A stretch of DNA of 64,000 bases from Paenibacillus donghaensis. GTDB taxonomy: Bacteria; Bacillota; Bacilli; Paenibacillales; Paenibacillaceae. Of this stretch, positions 42,281 to 51,488 are shown piece by piece. Every line of letters begins with the position of its first letter. Positions within the stretch are counted from its first letter, which is position 1. The stretch covers positions 6,014,001 through 6,078,000 of the forward strand of contig NZ_CP021780.1 in NCBI RefSeq assembly GCF_002192415.1. The letters are read 5' to 3'. The position numbers were made by a program, and so were the translations under genes. The notes under the pieces were generated by a model. That model did not search any database. It worked only from the letters and a program-made list of their open reading frames with translations, and was not told the DNA's origin.

Positions 42281-44266
42281 CTAGCGCAACAGACGCAGTC
42301 CGTTCAGAATAACCAGAATGGTGCTGCCCTCATGCCCTACCACACCAAACGGGAGCGCGATGCCCTGCACGAAATTGCTGATCATCAGCGCAGCAATGAC
42401 GGTGACGGCAAAAATCATATTCTGCTTCACAATCCGCTGCGAACGGCGGGCAAGGGAAATCGTCGCGGCAATCTCCTCAATATTGTCGTTCATCAGCACT
42501 ACATCAGCGATCTCCAGCGCTGCGCCGCTGCCCTTCATCCCCATGCCCATCCCTACGGTGGCCGTCGCCAGCGCCGGGGCATCATTGACGCCATCGCCTA
42601 CCATGACAACATGGCCGTACTGCTCCCGCAATGTTTTGACATGGGATACCTTATCTTCAGGCAAAAGATCGGCAAACACCAGATCCACGCCTGTTCTTCT
42701 GGCCATGACGGCAGCAGTGGCAGCACGGTCGCCCGTCAGCATCGCTACTTTGATGCCCAGATTCTGCAGCTTGCGCACCGCCGCTTCGGCTTGCGGACGC
42801 AAGGTATCCTGCAGCGCAATCATTCCGGCAATCTTCTCACCGTCCATAATGACAGAGACGGTCTTGCCTTCGCTCTCCAGCTGTCCGCGCAGCGAGCGCC
42901 AGTAGTCCAGACTGTTGCTGCCTGCTGCTTCCGGTCCGGTCCACTGATCATTCCCGTCCAGCAGATTGGATTTGCCGATGCTCCACAGCCGCCCGTCAAT
43001 TCGCCCTTCAATCCCCCAGCCAGTCAGCGATTTGCTCTCCTGCACGCCCTGCAGCTCCAGGTATTCTTCCTCGGCCTTGCGCACAATGGCCTCTGCCAGC
43101 GGATGGCGTGACAGATTCTCAATCGAAGCACTGATGGATAACAGTTCGTCACGGTCGTATCCAGCGCTGGCGATGAAGTCAGTAACTTGTGGAATTCCTT
43201 CGGTAAGTGTTCCGGTCTTGTCAAAAGCCACCACTTTCGTGCGCGCCATATTCTCCAGATGGACTCCACCTTTGAAGAGGATGCCTTTGCGTGCGCTTTT
43301 GGAAATAGCGGACAGCATCGCAGGCATAATCGAAGACACCAGTGCGCAAGGGGAAGCTACCACAAGAAAGACCATTGCCTTGTAGAAGGTATTGCTCCAG
43401 CTCCAGTCAAGCAGGAACGGGGGAAGCAGAATCAGCAGTGCTGTCGCCCCTACCACGACACGGGCATATATCGATTCCAGCCGTTTAATAAACCGCTGCG
43501 ATTCGGGTACTTCGGTTTCAGCTTCTTCGACCATTTTAATGATTTTGGCAAAAAGCGTATTCTCAGCGGCTTTGGTAACTTCAATGTACAGCGGGCCCTC
43601 CCCGTTGACCGTACCGGCAAACACTTCGCTGCCAACGGACTTCTCCACCGGCAGCGATTCGCCGGTAATGGAAGCCTGATCTACCGCCGATTCTCCCCGG
43701 CACACCTTGCCGTCAGCCGGAATCAGCTCGCCCGGACGGACCAGCAGCAGGTCCCCAAGCACTAGCTGGTCAATCCCGACTTCGTTCATCGCCCCCTGCT
43801 CGATCCGGACGGCAGTCGCCGGTTTCAGGGCGAGCAGAGAGGAAATATCCTTTTTGCTGCGTTCCATTGTATAGCTCTCCAGCGCACCGCTCATCGCAAA
43901 GATAAAAATCAGCAGCGCGCCTTCATTCCAGTAGCCAATCGAAGCAGCGCCAAGCGCGGCGGCAATCATCAGCAGATTGACGTCCAGGTCGCGCTCCTTG
44001 ACCAGCGTCTCCACACCTTCCTTGGCCTTGCTCCAGCCTCCTACGGCATAAGACAATACATAGATCGCCACGGACAGCATTTCTGACCAGCTGCCTGTTG
44101 CCCAGGCGACAAGCATAAGCACACCGCTGCCCAGCGCTGCCTGCATCTCTGAATTGCTGATCATGGCACGCGGATCGAATCTGCGCGGCTTCGGCGCGCG
44201 CGGCTGCTGCTGTGCGCTTCCTGAACGTTCTGCGTGCTGGCGTAATTGTTTCGTTGTTGCTTGCAT
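42281..44266 (-). CDS. pfeT: P1B4-type metal exporter ATPase (PfeT-like)
   Basis: 661 residues from ATG 44266 (AAAAGGTG upstream). No N-terminal metal-binding HMA domain; the N-terminus is basic. Motifs: TGES, SPC in the membrane (residues 305-307, VVASPCALV), DKTGTLTEG (D349), GDGVNDAPALA, and HEGST near the C-terminus. SPC plus HEGS/T defines the P1B4 subgroup, which includes PfeT (formerly ZosA), the ferrous-iron exporter of Bacillus subtilis controlled by PerR and Fur. A Fur-type box lies 160 bases upstream. Iron export is therefore the best guess; cobalt or zinc remain possible. Confidence 0.85.
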   Translation of the reverse strand: MQATTKQLRQHAERSGSAQQQPRAPKPRRFDPRAMISNSEMQAALGSGVLMLVAWATGSWSEMLSVAIYVLSYAVGGWSKAKEGVETLVKERDLDVNLLMIAAALGAASIGYWNEGALLIFIFAMSGALESYTMERSKKDISSLLALKPATAVRIEQGAMNEVGIDQLVLGDLLLVRPGELIPADGKVCRGESAVDQASITGESLPVEKSVGSEVFAGTVNGEGPLYIEVTKAAENTLFAKIIKMVEEAETEVPESQRFIKRLESIYARVVVGATALLILLPPFLLDWSWSNTFYKAMVFLVVASPCALVSSIMPAMLSAISKSARKGILFKGGVHLENMARTKVVAFDKTGTLTEGIPQVTDFIASAGYDRDELLSISASIENLSRHPLAEAIVRKAEEEYLELQGVQESKSLTGWGIEGRIDGRLWSIGKSNLLDGNDQWTGPEAAGSNSLDYWRSLRGQLESEGKTVSVIMDGEKIAGMIALQDTLRPQAEAAVRKLQNLGIKVAMLTGDRAATAAVMARRTGVDLVFADLLPEDKVSHVKTLREQYGHVVMVGDGVNDAPALATATVGMGMGMKGSGAALEIADVVLMNDNIEEIAATISLARRSQRIVKQNMIFAVTVIAALMISNFVQGIALPFGVVGHEGSTILVILNGLRLLR

Positions 44267-44373
44267 AAGAATCACCTTTTTCTGAAGAATTGTGTAGCGT
44301 TGCGATGCGGCCAGATGGCAGCCCTGTGGGTCCAATGAGAATGAGAGCCATTATTAAAGCCCCTAAAATGGCA

Positions 44374-44404
44374 CATGCTGCCCCGGCTTAGCCGGGACAG
44401 CATG
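44374..44404. promoter_or_regulatory. Leader hairpin upstream of pfeT
   Basis: CATGCTG-CCCGGC pairs with GCCGGG-CAGCATG with a short loop, in the transcribed leader between the Fur-type box and the gene. No good T-tract on either strand, so its role is unclear. Confidence 0.5.
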
Positions 44405-44424
44405 TTGAAGTCGATATGGGCAAT

Positions 44425-44443
44425 GAGAATGATAATCATTGTT
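44425..44443 (-). promoter_or_regulatory. Fur-type box upstream of pfeT
   Basis: On the minus strand AACAATGATTATCATTCTC agrees with the 19-base Fur consensus GATAATGATTATCATTATC at 16 positions. The segment CAATGAGAATGA is repeated 87 bases nearer the gene (44334). A candidate promoter with TTTACT-N16-TATATT lies upstream at 44486-44513. Confidence 0.65.
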
Positions 44444-44564
44444 TCTATTGTGCAAATTTATTTCCTCAGTGCAACTTATAAATTTAATATACCACCTTTT
44501 GCTGAAAAGTAAACCCTGAGCCGAGCCTAAGTTTGAAAAACGAACAGAGCGACCCATTTCAACC

Positions 44565-44759
44565 TATAGAACGTGAACTTAAGAATGTTATATTCGGAGT
44601 TGTCCGGGTAAGCCCTATGCAGCAAGCTTTCGGACAACTCCACCGCTTCTTCACAAGTGGTGAACTGCTGATTTTGGTTTTGAGCCTAATTAGGAAGGAT
44701 ATTCCACATTGATATGGGAATTAGTAACAAGGCAAATTTCTAGAGTTGACGTTCTATAT
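44565..44759. repeat. Family A variant, enlarged copy
   Basis: The right-type end TATAGAACGTGAACTTAAG and the inner stem GGAGTTGTCCG / CGGACAACTCC are present, but the expected other end is replaced by about 100 unrelated bases before a final ACGTTCTATAT. It is either an insertion into, or a rearrangement of, a normal copy. Confidence 0.6.
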
Positions 44760-44836
44760 CAAACCAAAAAGGAATGATTGTTATTCAGTACAACCTGCAG
44801 TTCTAACAACTATGCACACTTACCGGGCTGGGCGAA

Positions 44837-45790
44837 ATGATTAAAGCCCCCCGCGTGGTCTCCGGCGGCTTGCTGCACCAGATGTATAGGGTCGAAACCA
44901 CCACTGGTACCTATGCAATCAAAGCTCTGAATCCGCAAATTATGCAAAGGCCGGATGCCATGTGCAATTATATCCAATCCGAGCAGATTGCCAAGGCAGC
45001 GGCGCAGCAAATCCCAGCCCTTCCAGCCAAAGAATGGCATGGCCGCTTCATGCATGAAATTGGCGGGCAATATTATCTTGTGTTCGATTATTGGGCTGAT
45101 GGTCAGAGCCTGAAGGCCCCGCATATCAAGCTAAGCCACTGTCACAGGATGGGCGCAATTCTGGCCGATATTCACCAGATGGATTTCTCCGGCCTGGAAT
45201 GTAGCACCCCTGAACCGACCAAGGCAGAGCTGAGCGATTGGACAGCTTATGTGCAGAAAGGATGGGAGCAACAGGCTGTGTGGTCTACTCTTATGGAAGA
45301 AGCCAGCGGACAGCTGTACGAGTGGAACGCTAAGGCTAGCCGTGCTGCACAGCTCCTGGCAACCGGAATGGTCCTCAGCCATCGGGATCTCGACCCCAAA
45401 AATGTGCTGTGGAATGACGATCAGCCCCTTGTCATTGACTGGGAGGCCGCAGGCTATATCCATCCCAAACAGGAATTGATTGAAACCGCCGTATACTGGT
45501 CAGAGGACGAGTCCGGGGACCTGAACGAGCAGAAATTCAAGGCCTTTATGGCGGGCTATGTTGAGAATGGCGGGAATGTGCAGCCCGATTGGGAGCCCGC
45601 TTTAGCACTGGGCTTCATGGGTAAGCTGGACTGGCTGGAATATAGCTTGAAGCGCTCTTTATGGCTGGAATGCTCCAGCGAAGAAGAGCAGCAGCTTGGA
45701 ACTGAACAAGTAGCCGCTACCCTCCACTCCCTCAGACGTTACAACGATAACACCTCCGTTCTGGCACAATGGCTAATGGCTGTCGGATAA
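44837..45790 (+). CDS. Small-molecule kinase of the APH / choline kinase fold
   Basis: 317 residues. A nucleotide-loop-like start (VSGGLLHQMYRVETTTGTYAIKAL with the ATP-binding lysine), a helical middle, and the catalytic segment LSHRDLDPKNVLWNDDQPLVIDWEAA with HxDxxxxN and D of the metal site. Such enzymes phosphorylate aminoglycosides, homoserine, choline, fructosamines and similar alcohols; the substrate here is unknown. There is no ribosome binding site before ATG 44837, and the open frame continues upstream only to a stop at 44804. The N-terminus may therefore be shortened or start at an unusual codon. The enlarged family A element ends 78 bases upstream. Confidence 0.75.
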   Translation: MIKAPRVVSGGLLHQMYRVETTTGTYAIKALNPQIMQRPDAMCNYIQSEQIAKAAAQQIPALPAKEWHGRFMHEIGGQYYLVFDYWADGQSLKAPHIKLSHCHRMGAILADIHQMDFSGLECSTPEPTKAELSDWTAYVQKGWEQQAVWSTLMEEASGQLYEWNAKASRAAQLLATGMVLSHRDLDPKNVLWNDDQPLVIDWEAAGYIHPKQELIETAVYWSEDESGDLNEQKFKAFMAGYVENGGNVQPDWEPALALGFMGKLDWLEYSLKRSLWLECSSEEEQQLGTEQVAATLHSLRRYNDNTSVLAQWLMAVG

Positions 45791-45878
45791 TAGGCTCTGC
45801 CATGGCTGCAACGGTTGACGAACACTGCTGTAGCTAAATGAGAGATGCGGGGGCTGGCTGCTGTAGGTGAGTGTGACT

Positions 45879-45980
45879 GGTAACTGTGGGGGATCGGGGG
45901 ATACGGGTGGCGGGTAATTGTTGGACGATTAGGGGATACGGGGGCGCGGGTAACTGCGGGGGATCGGGCGGCGGCGATAG
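45879..45980 (+). repeat. G-rich minisatellite
   Basis: Three units starting GGTAA(C/T)TG at 45879, 45913 and 45949 (periods 34 and 36 bp), each containing runs such as GGGGGATCGGG and GGGGATACGGG. The repeated G-runs on one strand could form quadruplexes. Confidence 0.75.
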
Positions 45981-45998
45981 CTCAGACAGCTGCGGTAT

Positions 45999-46183
45999 TA
46001 TAGGGAAAATTGACCGTTAGTTTGGAGTAAACACACTTTCATACGAACTTATAGGGAAAAATTACCCCTATCGCATAGAAAGAAACTCTTTCACTTCAAA
46101 TTTAATGGATTTAGTGGATATTTTTCCCTATATATTCGTAAAACCCACCCGTATTTTAAATTTAGCGGTCAAAAATCCCTATA
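45999..46183. repeat. Nested inverted repeats TATAGGGA
   Basis: An outer pair, TATAGGGAAAATTGACCG at 45999 and CGGTCAAAAATCCCTATA ending at 46183, encloses an inner pair TATAGGGAAAAAT (46050) and ATTTTTCCCTATA (ending 46133). The arms share one core. Confidence 0.7.
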
Positions 46184-46221
46184 GATGCCGGCGTAAGGCG
46201 GCTGGTAGCGGGGATAGAAAT

Positions 46222-46700
46222 CAAAGGCTTTTTTGCCTTTGATTTGGCGATTACGGGGACGCTGATCGAATTCAGAGGCATTTTTGCCTCATATTTGCGT
46301 GACACGGCGGCGCTGGGCGAATTCAAAGGCCTTTTTGCCTTTGATCTGCGTGATACGACGGCGCTGGAAGAAATCAAAGGCTTTTTTGCCTTTGATTTGC
46401 GCGATACGACGGCGCTGGAAGAAATCAAAGGCTTTTTTGCCTTTGATTTGGCGATTACGGAAGTGCTGACTGAATTCAAAGGCATTTTTGCATTTGCGTG
46501 ATACGACGGCACTGGAAGAAATCAAAGGCTTTTTTGCCTCATATTTGCGTGACACGGCGGCGCTGGGCGAATTCAAAGGCCTTTTTGCCTTTGATCTGCG
46601 TGATACGACGGCGCTGGAAGAAATCAAAGGCTTTTTTGCCACTGATCCGCGTCACTACAGAGGTGTTGCTATATTCAGAGGCAAGGTTTGTTTTATTGGG
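46222..46700. repeat. Ten-unit tandem array of 51-bp hairpin repeats
   Basis: Units start (at the CAAAGGC/CAGAGGC hairpin) at 46222, 46273, 46324, 46375, 46426, 46477, 46523, 46574, 46625 and 46676. All steps are 51 bp except one of 46. Most units carry TCAAAGGC-T5/6-GCCTTTGA, an 8-bp stem, plus a linker such as TGCGTGATACGACGGCGCTG. The tenth unit is degenerate and lacks the matching arm. Confidence 0.88.
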
Positions 46701-46763
46701 TGCAGTGGCGGGAATGTGGAGTTCGAAAGTACGTAGTAGCAGGAACAGACGGGACGGCAACGC

Positions 46764-46803
46764 AATAAGGCAGGCGCGAGAACTTCAGCGCCTGCCTTAT
46801 TAT
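46764..46803 (-). terminator. Terminator of the TIM-barrel gene
   Basis: AATAAGGCAGGCGC pairs with GCGCCTGCCTTATT, directly after the stop of the minus-strand gene. Confidence 0.78.
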
Positions 46804-46812
46804 TCACAGTCG

Positions 46813-47862
46813 TCAGCCGGAGACTGTACCCAGAGCAGCGTCCTGCCGGGCCATCCAGGTCAGGCAGGCAGCCCGCAGCAGCGCTTCGGTCCGCTGACCG
46901 GCGCTGCAGAAGATCCCGCTCAGGCCGATCCGGTACAGATCGGCCAGGCTCGACGCCGCCGGTGCCCCCGCGGCGAGCACCACCGCCGCGGGCTTGACGC
47001 GCCGCACGGCGGCCAGGATCTCCGCCGCCGCCTGCGCGAAGCCGGCGGCGGCCTCTTCCGGCGCAGCTTCGCCTGCTGCGCCGTCCAGCACCAGGAAATC
47101 GGCGATGCGCGCGATTTCCCCGGCGGCGGCAGTGCTTACATCGGGGGCGACCAGCGCCCCGATGCGGCACGCCGCCGCATAAGCGTGGCCGAGCGTCTGT
47201 TCGGCCACCTCCTCGATGAATTCGCGCTGAGCGGCGAATTCGGCAGCGCTGGCGGGATAAGGCGCCAGCACATCCAGGCGGCTGTCGCCGCCCTGCCGCT
47301 GGCTCAGCGCCACCGCGGCAAACAGCGCTTCAAGCTGCGCATCCTGCAGCGCGGCCAGCTTAGCCGGCTGCTGCGCCAGCTGCGGCTCATACACCAGCGT
47401 GACGGCTGCCCAGTCGCCGTCCGCCGATTCCAGCAGCGCGGCGGTGGACGCGCGCAAGCGGTAGCCGATCCGCTGCAATATACGTTCAGCCTGCGAATCG
47501 TTTTCACAGAACAGCCAGCTCTCATAAAGGCCGGACAGCTCCGGTGCCTGAAGCCACTCCTCGCCCCTAACCAGGCATGGACCTGCGCGGAATACACCGC
47601 CGTCCTCACGCCGCACCGGACGCTCCTCCTGCCCTTCACGCAGCACCAGAAAAGCAGGCTGCTCACCCGCCCGCTGGAAATAAGTGCGGCTAAGCGGCGG
47701 TGTTTCCTGGCTTACCGCTCCGGTGATGAATTCGGCGGCTGCCGATGCAACGGACCCCGACTGGCTCATCTCTGCACCTGCAGTCCGATCACCGCCGTTA
47801 TACATAAACGGGCGCCCTTCATTGCTCCGCAAGCCGTCCTGCTGACGTTCACCCTTCATCAT
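46813..47862 (-). CDS. Degenerate PEP-utilising enzyme TIM-barrel protein
   Basis: 349 residues from ATG 47862 (AAAGGTGGG 5-8 bases upstream). The N-terminal 80 residues are low complexity. The rest follows the C-terminal PEP-binding barrel of PTS enzyme I and pyruvate phosphate dikinase: ERILQRIGYRL, SRLDVLAPYPASAAEFAAQREF, IGALVAPDVSTAAAGEIARIADFLVLDG, and KPAAVVLAAGAPAASSLADLYRIGLSGIFCSAG. Where active enzymes have the metal ligand in MVEIP, the GTND motif and the catalytic cysteine in CGE(L/M)AGD, this protein has LVAPD, LDGA and AAGAPAA. It is probably non-catalytic. No phosphohistidine domain is present. It is very alanine- and GC-rich and stands alone among repeats. Confidence 0.6.
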   Translation of the reverse strand: MMKGERQQDGLRSNEGRPFMYNGGDRTAGAEMSQSGSVASAAAEFITGAVSQETPPLSRTYFQRAGEQPAFLVLREGQEERPVRREDGGVFRAGPCLVRGEEWLQAPELSGLYESWLFCENDSQAERILQRIGYRLRASTAALLESADGDWAAVTLVYEPQLAQQPAKLAALQDAQLEALFAAVALSQRQGGDSRLDVLAPYPASAAEFAAQREFIEEVAEQTLGHAYAAACRIGALVAPDVSTAAAGEIARIADFLVLDGAAGEAAPEEAAAGFAQAAAEILAAVRRVKPAAVVLAAGAPAASSLADLYRIGLSGIFCSAGQRTEALLRAACLTWMARQDAALGTVSG

Positions 47863-48019
47863 TTGCACCCACCTTTTTTGGCTTTGGATTGCTGCCGCTT
47901 GTGATAACGCAACCTGCATCAGCCACCGGCATATGGCTTCACTTTATAGATACGGAGCACATCACCGAATTATGCAAGCGATACCAAAAGTGCACAATAT
48001 ATGTAATGTCATTAATAGC

Positions 48020-48125
48020 TATATAAGATGAACTTAAGAATGGAGTAGTGAAGTTGCCAGAAAGCCTGATGCATAGGGCTTCCCTGGCAACTCCGTATGT
48101 AACATTCTTAAGTTCACGTTCTATA
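48020..48125. repeat. Family A palindromic element, copy 5
   Basis: Nearly the same as copy 1, with inner stem GAAGTTGCCAG / CTGGCAACTCC (one mismatch). It lies between the TIM-barrel gene and the end of metY; the surrounding 390 bases hold no gene. Confidence 0.85.
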
Positions 48126-48177
48126 ATCCCCTTATTATATAAAATGGACTTTAGAATAAAAGGTACGTTCTATCGCC

Positions 48178-48212
48178 AAAAAGGCACTTGCGGCTGTTTA
48201 GCCGCAAATGCC
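48178..48212 (-). terminator. Terminator of metY
   Basis: On the minus strand GGCATTTGCGGC pairs with GCCGCAAGTGCC (one mismatch) and is followed by TTTTT. Confidence 0.85.
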
Positions 48213-48256
48213 CATGTCCGCACCACTCTTGCCCTCAACTGAAAGCGCAGTTCTAT

Positions 48257-49612
<1,356 letters not shown>

Positions 49613-49741
49613 TCACAAACCATGTCATTTGAAAAGATAATTCTCATCATTCCGCTGGGTATTATAAAAAGCCCCCGCCGCAACTTGGCTGGAGCCGATA
49701 TAAACGATGTCGATCTTGAATGTATTCGGATAAATCCGGTT

Positions 49742-50470
49742 TCAGGTGTCGTAACTGACCAGGTAGTGATGAAGTTCCGTGTTATAGCAGCCAATGCTGT
49801 GTTCAATCAGCCTGCCATCCCCATCGTAAGAATTCCGCAGACGCTTGAGGACATAACTTCCCTGCGGAAGCTCCAGAAGCAGACAGACTTCCGGCGGGGC
49901 GGGTTCTACGAAGAACCGGTCCTTAAAGTTCTCCAAATGAATGTCCTTCTCCTCCAGCGCATCATAGAGCGACTGGATATCCGAATCCATTGCCGCAGCG
50001 CCTCCAAAAGGCAGGGCAGCCGCCGTCAGGAAGTGGACCAGATGGATATAGGGCTGTCCATTCAGAATATACAGCCGTTCAATCCGCTGGCAATACGGCC
50101 CGAAGCGGCTGTATTCTTCCGTTCCTGCTTCATAGGCTAACAGTTCGGAGGAGAGCAGTCTTTTTTCCAGCTTATGCCCTTCCTCCACCAGAAGCTCCGT
50201 GAATCTTTTGCCCTTGGACAGTTTCAGAAAAGAAGTATTGCGGGTTACAATCGTTCCAATCCCGCTTTTCTTCTGCACATATCCTTCCTGCGCCAGCTCC
50301 TGCACCGCCCCGCGGACAGTCATTTTACTGACTTCAAATTCCTTCTCAAGCTGCGGTTCAGACGGAATAATACTGCCCAGCGGGTACACCCCATGCAGAA
50401 TCCTGTCTTTGAGGATCTTTTTAATCTGCTGATATAAAGGACCTTGCTTGCGTTTGAGGGACACGCCCAT
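49742..50470 (-). CDS. GntR/HutC-family transcription regulator
   Basis: 242 residues from ATG 50470, which lies 4 bases after the kdgK stop with AGGTAGTGAG ahead. A winged helix N-terminal domain (PLYQQIKKILKDRILHGVYPLG, PSEPQLEKEFEVSKMTVRGAVQELAQEG) is followed by a UTRA ligand-binding domain (about 90-240). As last gene of the amidohydrolase-dgaE-dgaF-kdgK operon, it is probably the operon's own repressor, responding to a sugar acid or phosphate intermediate. Tandem TTATAATG motifs at 54506-54521 are a possible operator. Confidence 0.87.
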   Translation of the reverse strand: MGVSLKRKQGPLYQQIKKILKDRILHGVYPLGSIIPSEPQLEKEFEVSKMTVRGAVQELAQEGYVQKKSGIGTIVTRNTSFLKLSKGKRFTELLVEEGHKLEKRLLSSELLAYEAGTEEYSRFGPYCQRIERLYILNGQPYIHLVHFLTAAALPFGGAAAMDSDIQSLYDALEEKDIHLENFKDRFFVEPAPPEVCLLLELPQGSYVLKRLRNSYDGDGRLIEHSIGCYNTELHHYLVSYDT

Positions 50471-50474
50471 CTCA

Positions 50475-51488
50475 CTACCTTTCAACATCTCCGATATGAT
50501 CTGACAGCGCCCGGCGCACCTCAGTCTCTGTAAAAAGCGCTGTATCCCCTACAACGGTATGAGCCAGCATCCCCGCCGCCGCTGCCAGATCGACGGTCTG
50601 CTGCAACGGATATCCCTGCAGTTCCCCATGGATGATTCCACTGGCAAATGCATCCCCTGCTCCAATCCGGTCATGCACCGAAAAGGTCAGCTTACGGGAA
50701 AACGCAAACGTATCCGCTTGATAGATATATCCGGTTAAAGAGTGCGTATTGTCGGCATTAATCTCCCGGTGGGTTCCGGCCGCGGTCTGGATGCCGAAGC
50801 GCCGGGCCACTTCTGGAACCGCATGCTTCAACTGTGTTATTCTACCATATTCTCCGCTTCCGATGCCAAGAATAAACTCTGCATCCTTCTCGTTCATCAT
50901 GACCGTATCCGCCAGATTCAGCATCTCTTCATAATGCGGACGAGCACCGGCATAACCCGGCGCTCCCCACAGCGCAGGACGGTAATTGCAGTCAAATACG
51001 ACCTTACCGCCCGCATTCTTCACCGCTGCCGCCAGCCGTTTCATCTGGCTGCGCACTTCTTCATTCATCGCGAGCGTGATGCCGCATAAATGGAGGACAT
51101 CCACGCTGGAAGCGATGGCTGCAAGATCATAGCTTGTCTCAGCCGAGGTGTTGAAGCTGCTGCCCAGCCGGTCCGTGTAGGTGACCCGTCCGGGACGAAC
51201 CCCGAAGCCATTCTCCAGAAAATACATGCCCAGGTGCTTGCCGCCACGGCTGACCAGCGAGATGTCAATCCCCAGCTTGCGCAGATAGCTCATAGCCGCA
51301 TCCCCGACCGGAGTGTCCGGCAGGGTAGTCACCATGTATCCGGAATGACCGTATCTGGATAACGCCGCCGTAACGTTCACTCCACTTCCGGAGAAGGAGT
51401 AGTTCAGCTTGCTGCCCTGGGCTAATGTTTCATAGCCTGGAACCTGAAGCCGCATCATCACTTCGCCAAAAGCAGCGATGTTAGACAT
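50475..51488 (-). CDS. kdgK: 2-keto-3-deoxygluconate kinase (PfkB family)
   Basis: 337 residues. PfkB/ribokinase features: FGEVMMRLQVPG at the start, YSFSGSGVNVTAALSRYGH with substrate glycines, GIDISLVSRGGKHLGMYFLE, and the C-terminal DRIGAGDAFASGIIHGEL with the catalytic aspartate. It would phosphorylate 2-keto-3-deoxygluconate to KDPG, the substrate of the aldolase encoded just upstream. It overlaps dgaF by 8 bases. Confidence 0.85.
   Translation of the reverse strand: MSNIAAFGEVMMRLQVPGYETLAQGSKLNYSFSGSGVNVTAALSRYGHSGYMVTTLPDTPVGDAAMSYLRKLGIDISLVSRGGKHLGMYFLENGFGVRPGRVTYTDRLGSSFNTSAETSYDLAAIASSVDVLHLCGITLAMNEEVRSQMKRLAAAVKNAGGKVVFDCNYRPALWGAPGYAGARPHYEEMLNLADTVMMNEKDAEFILGIGSGEYGRITQLKHAVPEVARRFGIQTAAGTHREINADNTHSLTGYIYQADTFAFSRKLTFSVHDRIGAGDAFASGIIHGELQGYPLQQTVDLAAAAGMLAHTVVGDTALFTETEVRRALSDHIGDVER

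Larger units (their letters stand above)
45791..46812. other. 1-kb non-coding repeat cluster
   Basis: Between the kinase gene and the minus-strand gene ending at 46813 there is no convincing gene. It holds three distinct repeat structures, listed separately, and a terminator. Open frames across 46162-46760 on both strands arise because the 51-bp repeat is a multiple of three. Confidence 0.7.

Noticed and set aside
46222..46700. CRISPR array
   Set aside because: Repeats are tandem with conserved linkers rather than unique spacers, and no cas gene is in the window.
46162..46760. Repeat proteins with 17-residue units on both strands
   Set aside because: Open only because a 51-bp period preserves any frame. 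No ribosome binding site, and the DNA hairpins explain the conservation better.
46498..47904. 468-codon open frame on the plus strand
   Set aside because: It joins part of the hairpin array to the antisense of the TIM-barrel gene. Composition is arginine/glycine noise.
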